Shown piece after piece: positions 45,055 through 53,273 of a stretch of DNA of 64,000 nt (positions are counted from its first letter, which is position 1; each line of letters starts with the position of its first letter). Origin of the DNA: G963677445 sp963678275 (lineage in GTDB: Bacteria; Bacteroidota; Ignavibacteria; Ignavibacteriales; Melioribacteraceae); assembly GCA_963678275.1 (NCBI GenBank), contig OY782765.1:1798001-1862000 (forward strand), written 5' to 3'. Made by a program: the position numbers and the translations under genes. The notes below the pieces were generated by a model that ran no database searches, was not told where the DNA came from, and saw only the letters and a program-made list of their open reading frames with translations.

Positions 45055-46791
45055 TTACTTCAGGCTGTTTACCTGGTAAATCTGGATTGGTTGTGATTTA
45101 CCTTTCACCCGAAGTTTTTCCAACTGTTCAATCACAAAAATATCACTATCTTTGATTTGGTTATAAGAACTTTCCGAAATAATTGTCTGATTTCCCTTTG
45201 CCGCCGAACAAAGGCGGGCCCCCAGGTTCACATTGTCGCCAAGAATAGTGTAATCCATTCTTTCTTCACTTCCCATTGCGCCAAAAATCATATCGCCGGT
45301 GTTTATACCGATTCCTATTCCTATATCCCAGTCAGGGTGTTCATCATTTAATTCCTTCATTTTCTGATGAATTTCAATGGCTGACCGAGCCGCGTTTTCA
45401 ACCATTTGTTCACCTCTGAAAACAGCTACGAGCTCATCACCGACATACTTATCTATATCACCATGATATTTTTTAACAATATGAGCCTGGTGACGAAGAT
45501 AAAGATTAAGCATCTCAATAACTATTTCAGGTTCAACTTTTTCGGAAAAAGCTGTAAAACCTCTTATGTCCGAGAAAAAGACAGTCGCGTTATCTCTGGC
45601 TCCTCCCAGTTTTATACCATCAACATCCGACTTTTTAATCGCGTCAATTGTATGACCCGATACAAATTTTGTTAACTCAAATCTCTCTCTGAGCTCCTCG
45701 ATCATAGTGTTCATTCGCCGGCCCAGGTGAGATATTTCATCCTTGGATTTTAACTCATCAACCCTGACCTGAAAATCACCATGCCCGACTTTAACGGCGA
45801 CGTCACTTATCTGAAGAATAGGTTTACTGATCTTCCTCGAAAACCATATTGCTCCGACAACCGCGATGATCAATCCTATTGTAACCCAGATCATTAAACT
45901 TTTAAACATCTCAAAAACAGCTAAGTAAGCATTTTCTTCTGATCTTTCGGAGATGACAGCCCAGTCGAAACTACCCGGCATGGAATAAGCGCCGAGCATT
46001 TTCTGCCCGTCAGGTTTTGTATAGGGCTGAATATTAATTAAACGTGTTCCGCTGCGTAACATATCGGTAGCATTTTTCACCAGATCAAGCCCGGAAAGAT
46101 CGGTCTTATCCTTGGTGAAAAGCTGAAAGCCGTTTTTATCGGTAACAAATATTTTACCGGTATTATTAAAGGGATGCTCCTTTATTTCATTTATAAGCCT
46201 GTTAAGATTAATGCGGGCGGAAAGCAGTGTTTTGGCGCTATTTATTTCAAGTTCAAGGGGAATATAAATGGTGGTCAGCCAGGTATCAATCTTCTCAATA
46301 TATTCCAGTTCACCTGTTATGATGCCCTCTTCTCCAAAAAAATCGGCAATTGCCGTTCTTGAGATTTTAAGCACCTGATTTTTATCCAATCCGTTCTCAG
46401 TAAGTTTTTCATCAAAAGCCGCGCGGTAAACTGAAAAAGGCTGAATATCGGCGTCCGCGTTAACCTGGAGCCAGATAATATCCTCCACCTGCCTGGTGGC
46501 GCTCTGCATGAGTGAGTATTTCTCCACCACTCCAAGTTTTTCGTTCTCTATAACATTCTTTACCAGAAGCAGCGGGGCAAGCCATGTATCACGATAAAAA
46601 TCATCGATTTCCGATGAAATTTGTTCAGCCGTAACCCTTAATTCGTCATTTGCGGCGCTCTTTAACTCATCCTGGGTAATGGTGATCATTCTGTCACCCG
46701 CGATTCCCAATGGGATAATCGCCAGTAAAACAGAAAAGAAGAGTAACTTTTTACGGAGAGAGGGTCTTAAGATGGTCGATAATACAGACAT
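45055..46791 (-). CDS. Membrane adenylate cyclase (class III) with Cache and HAMP domains
   Basis: Sensor enzyme of 578 residues predicted to make cAMP. I choose ATG 46791 (MSVLSTILRPSLRKKLL) because AGG lies upstream and the first membrane helix then starts properly. Layout: helix about 18-36, periplasmic Cache-like sensor about 40-280, second helix about 285-305, HAMP about 307-360, and a cyclase domain about 390-575. The metal-binding Asp residues are D408 (FFSDIRGF) and D452 (DKYVGDELV). The Lys in DKYVGD and the Asp in DYTILGDNVNLGARL fit ATP rather than GTP as substrate. It is the first gene of the row cyclase, LysM-FecR, PKD. Confidence 0.88.
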   Translation of the reverse strand: MSVLSTILRPSLRKKLLFFSVLLAIIPLGIAGDRMITITQDELKSAANDELRVTAEQISSEIDDFYRDTWLAPLLLVKNVIENEKLGVVEKYSLMQSATRQVEDIIWLQVNADADIQPFSVYRAAFDEKLTENGLDKNQVLKISRTAIADFFGEEGIITGELEYIEKIDTWLTTIYIPLELEINSAKTLLSARINLNRLINEIKEHPFNNTGKIFVTDKNGFQLFTKDKTDLSGLDLVKNATDMLRSGTRLINIQPYTKPDGQKMLGAYSMPGSFDWAVISERSEENAYLAVFEMFKSLMIWVTIGLIIAVVGAIWFSRKISKPILQISDVAVKVGHGDFQVRVDELKSKDEISHLGRRMNTMIEELRERFELTKFVSGHTIDAIKKSDVDGIKLGGARDNATVFFSDIRGFTAFSEKVEPEIVIEMLNLYLRHQAHIVKKYHGDIDKYVGDELVAVFRGEQMVENAARSAIEIHQKMKELNDEHPDWDIGIGIGINTGDMIFGAMGSEERMDYTILGDNVNLGARLCSAAKGNQTIISESSYNQIKDSDIFVIEQLEKLRVKGKSQPIQIYQVNSLK

Positions 46792-46953
46792 ATTTTTACC
46801 TGCTTTGATGAAATAACTGTAAATGCATATTTCCTGTATATTACAGTATAATTTAAAAAGGTAACACCAAAAATTCAAAGGTAAGAGATAAGTAATTTTA
46901 CTTTTTTTCTATTTTTCAACAAAAAATAGTATAATTTTATAAATATTATTGAC

Positions 46954-49677
46954 TTACGGGAAAACTACCCTGAATAATGACCCTTCATTTTTGCTGCTTT
47001 CCACCTTAATTTCGGCATCATAAAGCTCGCAATATTTTTTAACAAGAGCCAAACCGAGTCCGTTGCCGTCAAATTTCCTTGTGTAACCTCTTTCCTCCTG
47101 GTAGAAGGGTCTGAAAAGATAAGGGAGAAATTCTTTCGATATTCCCTTTCCGGTATCCGCAACGTCGAAAATTACTTTTCCGGCGCTGTTTAATTTAATT
47201 CCGGCTCTGACACTGCCGCTATTTGTAAATTTTATCGCGTTGTTGACCAGGTTTTCGAATATCTGGTAAATTGAGTAGCGGTCGGCGATCATGTAAACCG
47301 GTTCTGCCGGAGCAAAAATTTCGAACTCCAACTCTTTTTTGTCTGCTTCCGAGTTTAATTCATCATAAACATTTTGAAGTAAATTCGTGATATTTATTTT
47401 GGAGGGGGAATAATCGTAAGTTCCGGTTTGTAATTCAGACATATTTATCAGTAAGTGAACTGTCCTGACTATCCTTCTGCCCGAACTGTCAATAGAGAAG
47501 AACAGCTCCTCAATTTCTTTATCAATTTTTCCTGATACTTCATCCTTGATCAGGTTCACCGAATTGAGTATCGCGCTCAGAGGAGTCCGGATTTCATGTG
47601 ATATCTGTGTCAGAAATTCCGATTTCAGCCTGTCCGATTCTTCTGCTTTCAGACGGGCTTCAATCAGCGTCTTTTCGGCTGCCTTCATTCGTGATATATC
47701 TTCGAGGGTTCCTTCAATAAATGATTGTTCGCCATTATTTGTTCTGAAAATCTTCAGACCTACCAAAACATCAATCAGGGCGCCATCTTTGCGGGTAACT
47801 CTCGTTTCATATCCTCTTACATCTTCCCCTTCAAGGAATGTATGTATAAATTTATTTTTTTCTTCCTCTCCAAAAATAAGATCAGAAAAATTAGCCCCTT
47901 TTATATTATTGTTTTTCTCATATCCAAGAATTCTGAGTAAAGCCGGATTTGCAAGTATAATATCCCCTGTACTGTTCAGCCGGAATATTCCGGCGGCCGA
48001 GTTTTCATATATATCGCGGAATATTTTTTCATTTTCCCTTAACAGTGTTTCCATTTTTATTCTTTCAGTCACATCATGGAAAACGATCTGCAGGGAATCT
48101 GTATTTCTGAAATTTATTTCTACTCCCTTTCCCTCAATAAAACATTCGCTTCCTTCATTCTTATATATTCTCAGACTAAATTTTCCGGTAAAAAATTTCC
48201 TAAGATTATCATAATCATTTACCCCCTGTCCCAGGTTTATTATCTCTCTGCCAAGGACTGAGGTTATATCTTCTCCTTCAATACTGTATTCAGAATTCAG
48301 CCCCAAAATTTTATACACTGACTGATTGCTGTAAACAATTTTTCTGCCCGAAAAGATTATAATGCCGTCCGGAATATTCTCAACCAGCAAACGGAATCGC
48401 TCTTCACTGTCAGTTAACGCTCTTTCAGCTTTTTTCCTGGATGTAATATCATTTGTTATTATGTAACGGTATAATGATCCGTTTTTACCAATCGATGCTG
48501 AAATTCTGTTCTGTATACATTTTTTCTCATTCGTACCCGATCTTATCCAGACAGCTTTTTCCTTAAGCAAAGTATTGGTCGTCCTCATACCAAATTCACC
48601 GCGCGATTCTTTTCTTGTCACAGTTTCAACAGATTCCAGAAGATAACGTTTTAAATTTTCAGCCCCCGGATTTCCAAAAATAAACCGCATCCCCCTGTTT
48701 ACATAAATCATTTCCTCATCCCTGAAAATTGCTATCCCATCCTTCATATTATCAGCCATGTGCCTGATGCCATCCTCTATTACCGGGTATCTCTCCTCAG
48801 GATTTTCTTTTTCCTCAACTCCTGTTAAACAAAGGATGAAACGTAAAAAATCATTATCCTGTGTATCATTTTTAAAAAGAGTGGCCGTAACAGGATAATG
48901 GATATCTGAATCGATCGATAAATTAAATACCGGCGAGACTGACGCTTTCTTTTTATCTTTTAATGATGATGAAATAAAGTTTTCAATTTTTTCACTATCA
49001 GCAGGATGAACAAGATTCATGAAATATTTTTCTCTGACCATTCTGCGGGAGGCAATATCATCATTATTGAATAACTTCAGGTCTGTTTCCTGAGCAAATG
49101 GGAATCCTTTTTTATTCTGCAGATGAAATAGAAATGCCGGTCTGGTTTTTCGATACTCAAAATCACCGCCAGACGGACTATCATTGCTTTCAGCAGTAAA
49201 AAGCTCTTTTTCGAATACCACTTTTAACCCGGAAAATTCTCCGGAATTGCCAAATCGTGGTTCACTCCTGTATTTAACAGAAATAACTTCATAATTTTTG
49301 TCTTTAAATTCCAGGTACATCATTCCCGGGGATCTGCTCTTCAGATCGTCCGATAATCTAAACTTTAGTTTTTTTCCAAATTCTTCATCAAGAAGCTTAA
49401 AAATCAATCCCGGATTTTCCAGGATATCCTGCGCCCTCACCCCTGTAAACTCAAAAACTGATTCGCTGCAATAAAGCACTTTCGCGTCGGGATTAAGGAA
49501 CAATGTCCAGGAATCTTTATCTTCGTTAAAATTTTTTAATATCCGGAGGGATTTTTCTGCCTGATCTAATTTTTCCCGCAGCCTTTCATTTTCCATTAGA
49601 AGATCGTTATAATTCCGATCTTTGGAATATTGATTCAACAAAATATTATTTTCAGATTCCTGTGTTTTCCGGCTCAT
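46954..49677 (-). CDS. Multi-PAS sensor histidine kinase
   Basis: Cytoplasmic kinase of 907 residues with no membrane helix. A coiled coil (about 18-50) leads into PAS-like modules at about 50-150, 290-400, 425-545 (ERFRLLVENIPDGIIIFS) and 550-675 (FRDIYENSAAGIFRLN). The dimerisation domain carries the phosphorylated His H694 (FLTQISHEIRTPLSAI). The ATPase domain shows N box ENLVNNAIKF, DTGKGISKEF and GNGLGLALVKKY. There is no receiver domain and no response regulator nearby, so the partner is unknown. ATG 49677 has no clear ribosome site. It lies 162 bases upstream of the cyclase gene on the same strand. Confidence 0.88.
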   Translation of the reverse strand: MSRKTQESENNILLNQYSKDRNYNDLLMENERLREKLDQAEKSLRILKNFNEDKDSWTLFLNPDAKVLYCSESVFEFTGVRAQDILENPGLIFKLLDEEFGKKLKFRLSDDLKSRSPGMMYLEFKDKNYEVISVKYRSEPRFGNSGEFSGLKVVFEKELFTAESNDSPSGGDFEYRKTRPAFLFHLQNKKGFPFAQETDLKLFNNDDIASRRMVREKYFMNLVHPADSEKIENFISSSLKDKKKASVSPVFNLSIDSDIHYPVTATLFKNDTQDNDFLRFILCLTGVEEKENPEERYPVIEDGIRHMADNMKDGIAIFRDEEMIYVNRGMRFIFGNPGAENLKRYLLESVETVTRKESRGEFGMRTTNTLLKEKAVWIRSGTNEKKCIQNRISASIGKNGSLYRYIITNDITSRKKAERALTDSEERFRLLVENIPDGIIIFSGRKIVYSNQSVYKILGLNSEYSIEGEDITSVLGREIINLGQGVNDYDNLRKFFTGKFSLRIYKNEGSECFIEGKGVEINFRNTDSLQIVFHDVTERIKMETLLRENEKIFRDIYENSAAGIFRLNSTGDIILANPALLRILGYEKNNNIKGANFSDLIFGEEEKNKFIHTFLEGEDVRGYETRVTRKDGALIDVLVGLKIFRTNNGEQSFIEGTLEDISRMKAAEKTLIEARLKAEESDRLKSEFLTQISHEIRTPLSAILNSVNLIKDEVSGKIDKEIEELFFSIDSSGRRIVRTVHLLINMSELQTGTYDYSPSKINITNLLQNVYDELNSEADKKELEFEIFAPAEPVYMIADRYSIYQIFENLVNNAIKFTNSGSVRAGIKLNSAGKVIFDVADTGKGISKEFLPYLFRPFYQEERGYTRKFDGNGLGLALVKKYCELYDAEIKVESSKNEGSLFRVVFP

Positions 49678-50199
49678 CAATTGCAGACAGCATAGTTTGA
49701 AATTGTCGGGGAATTAAAAAGGATTAAATACTAATCCCTTAAGGGCAGCATCTTATTTCCCCGAACTATATTATCGGCAGTAATTAAATATTTTTTAGTT
49801 TAAATATTAAAAGATTTTGGCAGGTTACATTTTTGGCCGTTTTATCAATTATTTCCCGGCATTTTTTAACAGAATTGATAAAGACAAACCATAAATGAAA
49901 ACCACCTGAGTAAGAAATGAAGGGTGAATAGATTTTTCTGGTTTTTTAATATCGCATTAAGTGGAAAGTAAAGTGTAAATAATTATCATTTCTTGTTCAC
50001 TCAACGTTTCAAAATGTTTTGTGAAAGCATAATTATTGTAGTATCCGTAGATAGTTTAATTCTGCGCAAAATGGCAGGAATGCAATTGATAATTAAAATT
50101 ATGAATTAACATCAAGAGTAAAAACACTGATGAAAAAACGCCACCAAAACTCAAAATCCAGGAAAAAAGGTCAATAGGCTCTTATCACCACACTAACGC

Positions 50200-50260
50200 C
50201 AACATGTTGAGGATAATCCGGGGAGCAAAATTTGTCAAAAAGCCCGTTAACAACATGTTG
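50200..50260. repeat. Two copies of the palindrome CAACATGTTG
   Basis: Perfect 10-base palindromes at 50200-50209 and 50251-50260, 51 bases apart (about five helical turns), in a spacer. Spacing and symmetry are those of a paired operator, but no promoter or gene directly follows. Confidence 0.5.
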
Positions 50261-50340
50261 CCGATTGACTGGCCGCGATTCCAAATCCATAAGCTGATGG
50301 AGTCAGAAAAAGAAAAGTTATCGATTAGCCCTGGGATAGT

Positions 50341-50461
50341 CCTCCCCCGTCTTCAAAGAAAAACACTTTGAATCCACCCCCTCCAAAGGGGGATAAAAGA
50401 CACAATATCCCCCTTTGGAGGGGGTGGCCTCCGGTCGTCTTTTGCCGGAGGTCGGGGGAGG
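50341..50461. repeat. Nested three-hairpin palindromic element
   Basis: Outer arms CCTCCCCCG (50341-50349) and CGGGGGAGG (50453-50461). Inside are a perfect 20-base inverted repeat (50374-50393 with 50408-50427, CCACCCCCTCC.. / ..GGAGGGGGTGG) and a third hairpin CCTCCGG / CCGGAGG (50428-50434, 50445-50451). G-rich and C-rich arms make this a strong structure-forming DNA or RNA element. Confidence 0.85.
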
Positions 50462-50732
50462 ATTCACCTCGAGTAAGCACAAAACTTTTACCTGGTAATA
50501 AAACTTTCTAACTGCTGATAAATATCTTACCATTTTGCGTAGAATTTAATTTCTTATTGAATAAATTACATCACCGTTTTGCCAGGGAACTTTCCCCATT
50601 AGGGTGTTTTCCTCAGCTTTGCCTGGGGAAAATTTAGAACCTTATTCTTGATTTTTTAACCTTAGCAGCATAGGAAACCACCCGGCAAAACAAAACATTA
50701 TTAATCTTATACAAACGGGCGCTGTTTCCAAA

Positions 50733-50897
50733 GAAATTTTCTAATGCCCGCGGAACAAACACAGCCCCGGATTAAAGGAATTAAAAAGATGTACAGGATA
50801 TATGGCAGCATCGAAATCCAAATCGAAGTCGCCATCGAAATTGTTTTTTTAATCAGAGAGGTGTATTCTACTCTTTACTCTCCACTGACCACTCTTC
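50733..50897 (+). repeat. Dispersed repeat C, copy 2
   Basis: Aligns with the minus strand of 17396-17562. Shared landmarks: ATTTTCTAATG, CACAG.CCGGATTA, GGAATTAAAAA, TCGAAATCCAAATCGAA-type repeats and the final ACTCTCCACT tract. Neither copy has a long open frame in common. Confidence 0.65.
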
Positions 50898-50915
50898 ACT
50901 TCCCCCTTTGCCGGT

Positions 50916-51815
50916 TTATAATTTATAACCTCTCATGAAATCGCCGGCAGCCATTCTTTTTCTTCCTTCCGGCTGAAGTTCTGTTATCTCAATTACGCCG
51001 TCGGAAAAACCGAGAAAAAGTCCATCTTTCCCCTGGTAAACTTCACCGGGTTTCAGTTTTATCCCCCCCGCGATCGAGGTTTTATAAATCTTAAATTTTT
51101 TCCCTTCTCTTTCAATAAATGCCCCCGGATGGGGTGAAAGGCCGCGAACTCTGTTATGGACATTAATCACACTCATTGTATAGTCCAGATTGCAATCCTC
51201 TTTGGAAATTTTTGGAGCGGGAGTCGCTTCAATATCCTCCTGGGGAATTTCTTTAACATTTCCCGCTTCAATAAGATCGACAGTTTTTTTAAGCAATCGG
51301 GCTCCTTTGTCACTCATCTTTTCCCATAAACTGCCCAGGTCATCATCGGGATCAATTGTAATTTTCTCCTGAAGAATTATATTTCCTGTATCCACTTTTT
51401 TCTTCAGGAAAAATGTGGTCAGACCGGTTTCCTTTTCACCATTGATCAAAGCCCATTGAATAGGAGCTGCTCCCCTGTACCTCGGTAAGAGTGAGCCATG
51501 CAGATTTATGGACCCTTGTGGAGGAATTGTGAAAACAGCTTCCGGTAAAATCCTGAAAGCGACAACTACAAAAAGGTCGGCATCACAGCTTTTCAGTGAT
51601 TCTATAAAATTCTCCGATTTTAAAAGAGCCGGCTGTAATACCGGGATGTTGTTTTTAACCGCGAATTCTTTAACTGCTGTAAAACTGATTTTTTTCCCAC
51701 GTCCCCTTTCTTTGTCGGGAGCGGTGACCACCGCGGTAATTTCGTGATTGCTTTCCAAAAGCCGCTCGAGTGACTTGACGGCAAAATCGGGAGTGCCAAA
51801 AAAAACTATACGCAA
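50916..51815 (-). CDS. fmt: Methionyl-tRNA formyltransferase
   Basis: Formylates initiator Met-tRNA with 10-formyl-THF. The protein has 299 residues, slightly shorter than the E. coli enzyme. It shows the N-terminal RIVFFGTPDFAV motif, the folate-site SLLPRYRGAAPIQWALINGEKETG region (about 106-130) and the C-terminal tRNA-binding domain (NRVRGLSPHPGAF). The start is TTG at 51815, preceded by AGGA at good spacing; no ATG gives a complete N-terminus. It begins 3 bases after the def stop, the common def-fmt pair. Confidence 0.95.
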   Translation of the reverse strand: MRIVFFGTPDFAVKSLERLLESNHEITAVVTAPDKERGRGKKISFTAVKEFAVKNNIPVLQPALLKSENFIESLKSCDADLFVVVAFRILPEAVFTIPPQGSINLHGSLLPRYRGAAPIQWALINGEKETGLTTFFLKKKVDTGNIILQEKITIDPDDDLGSLWEKMSDKGARLLKKTVDLIEAGNVKEIPQEDIEATPAPKISKEDCNLDYTMSVINVHNRVRGLSPHPGAFIEREGKKFKIYKTSIAGGIKLKPGEVYQGKDGLFLGFSDGVIEITELQPEGRKRMAAGDFMRGYKL

Positions 51816-51818
51816 TAT

Positions 51819-52370
51819 TTATCCTTTTTTATCAGTAATTAGATAATCAACATCAATTTCGCGACGCATGATCTTTAATATATCCTTTTTGAGTCTTTTC
51901 TTTTGCTGTGTATTTATTCTGTCCGGAATCATTTTCCCAACAAGATGATCATATTCATGAAGTATTACTCTTGCCAGGAAATCATCAGCTTCCAGTATTT
52001 GCTCATTTTCATCTGTATCAAGATATTTGACTCTTATGGATTCGGCTCTTTCAACATCCGCCCGAAGATAGGGCAGACTCAGACACCCCTCTTCAATTAT
52101 CACCTTATCATAGGATTCTTCAAGAATTTCAGGATTGATAAATACCATCGGTTTAAATTTCTCATAACCTTCAACCATTGTCAGATCAATAACAAAAACA
52201 GATTTATCCAGACCGACCTGGTTGCCGGCCAGTCCGACGCCATTAGCATTCCTCATAGTATCAAACATATCTTTAATATCAGATATCAGATTATCATCAA
52301 TCTCTTCAATTATTTTCGTATTTTCTTTTAATACTTTATCGCCATAAATTGTAACCGGTACAATTGCCAT
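51819..52370 (-). CDS. def: Peptide deformylase
   Basis: Metal-dependent removal of the N-formyl group from new proteins. All three motifs are visible in 183 residues: GVGLAGNQVG (44-53), EEGCLSLP (Cys metal ligand) and ILHEYDHLVG (two His ligands and the catalytic Glu). The GLAGNQ form replaces the usual GLAAxQ. fmt follows directly, and the membrane protein gene at 52389 lies 18 bases upstream. Confidence 0.96.
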   Translation of the reverse strand: MAIVPVTIYGDKVLKENTKIIEEIDDNLISDIKDMFDTMRNANGVGLAGNQVGLDKSVFVIDLTMVEGYEKFKPMVFINPEILEESYDKVIIEEGCLSLPYLRADVERAESIRVKYLDTDENEQILEADDFLARVILHEYDHLVGKMIPDRINTQQKKRLKKDILKIMRREIDVDYLITDKKG

Positions 52371-52388
52371 AATGAACCTCTTTTCTAA

Positions 52389-53273
52389 CTAAATGTTTAT
52401 AACCTCTGCATTTAAATCTTTGTATAAAAGTAATTCTGTCGAACAAAACAGCATTCTAATTAATAAACGGAAAATAATCAACATCTGTTGCAAAATAAAT
52501 AGAATTATCAGGTAATAATAGGGCTGACCCGGTATAAGTCCGCCCACTAAATTGTATATAACGGCCCCGGCTGATCCTATCGCCGAAGTTACAAGAAATA
52601 ACAGAAATACTTTCGCAAAATTTTTTCTGATAAACCTGACCGAATCGCCAATACTTTTTAATATTTTCAGGCTGTCGTTAACCGCCAGAATTATTCTCGA
52701 ATAATCAGCGATTATTGTAACCATACCAATGAAAAATAGAAGAAGCAGATATCTAAGTGTCCTCAATATGGCGTCCGCCACCTGGTTTTCGGTATCCTCA
52801 AAAATCCATGTTATTAGTTTACCGATATAATCGTTAATCAGAAATGCCAGGGCGACAAGCAATCCGACTATAATCAGAATTTTTGTAAAACGGGCCCAGT
52901 ATTTTACCCCCCCGTAAAAAAAATCGACAATATGGTTCTTTTTGGGATTATTGAATATCGCGATCAGTCCGCCCATAAAAAAATTCTGTACAATTATATA
53001 AATTAAAAGAACACCCAACAGTGTATATAACATGCCATCAAGATTTATTTGATAAAGAAAACGAAACTGGAGATACCAATTGTAATCGAATGTCCGGGCA
53101 AGTTTATCACTAAGCAGGGAGTTGCCGAGGTGGTCAATCAGATTATAATAAACCGGCAACGCGAGAATCAGAGCCGCGCCGATATTCCACATCCAAAGCA
53201 GCACAAGGGTTTTGAAATTAAAAAAAACAGCCCGTGTTCCTTTAACCATTATTTCGGTAAATAACTTTTTCAT
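52389..53273 (-). CDS. Hypothetical multi-pass membrane protein
   Basis: Protein of 294 residues with about six hydrophobic segments. Start ATG 53273 overlaps the stop of the preceding M1-like gene (ATGA, 53270-53273), so the two are translationally coupled; a longer frame upstream lies inside that gene. I recognise no specific family; the general form (two long re-entrant blocks, DSLKILKSIGDSVRFIRKNF loop) recalls bacterial glycerophosphoryl-diester membrane-domain or YihY-like proteins only loosely. def follows 18 bases later. Strict coupling suggests that it works with the M1-like protein. Confidence 0.75.
   Translation of the reverse strand: MKKLFTEIMVKGTRAVFFNFKTLVLLWMWNIGAALILALPVYYNLIDHLGNSLLSDKLARTFDYNWYLQFRFLYQINLDGMLYTLLGVLLIYIIVQNFFMGGLIAIFNNPKKNHIVDFFYGGVKYWARFTKILIIVGLLVALAFLINDYIGKLITWIFEDTENQVADAILRTLRYLLLLFFIGMVTIIADYSRIILAVNDSLKILKSIGDSVRFIRKNFAKVFLLFLVTSAIGSAGAVIYNLVGGLIPGQPYYYLIILFILQQMLIIFRLLIRMLFCSTELLLYKDLNAEVINI

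Larger units (their letters stand above)
49681..50915. other. 1.2-kb spacer with palindromes and a dispersed repeat, no gene
   Basis: Positions 49681-50190 are AT-rich and show nothing I can name. Then come two copies of CAACATGTTG (50200-50209, 50251-50260), a nested set of hairpins (50341-50461) and dispersed repeat C (50733-50897). Frames at 50318-50533 and 50744-50938 lie within these repeats and are not called. Confidence 0.7.

Noticed and set aside
47546..48214. 222-codon open frame antisense to the PAS histidine kinase
   Set aside because: The kinase H box and PAS domains occupy the other strand; the antisense product is Ser/Ile-rich with no motif.
50318..50938. Small frames in the spacer before fmt
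   Set aside because: They lie in the nested hairpin element and in repeat C and share no protein similarity with the frame from the other copy of repeat C.
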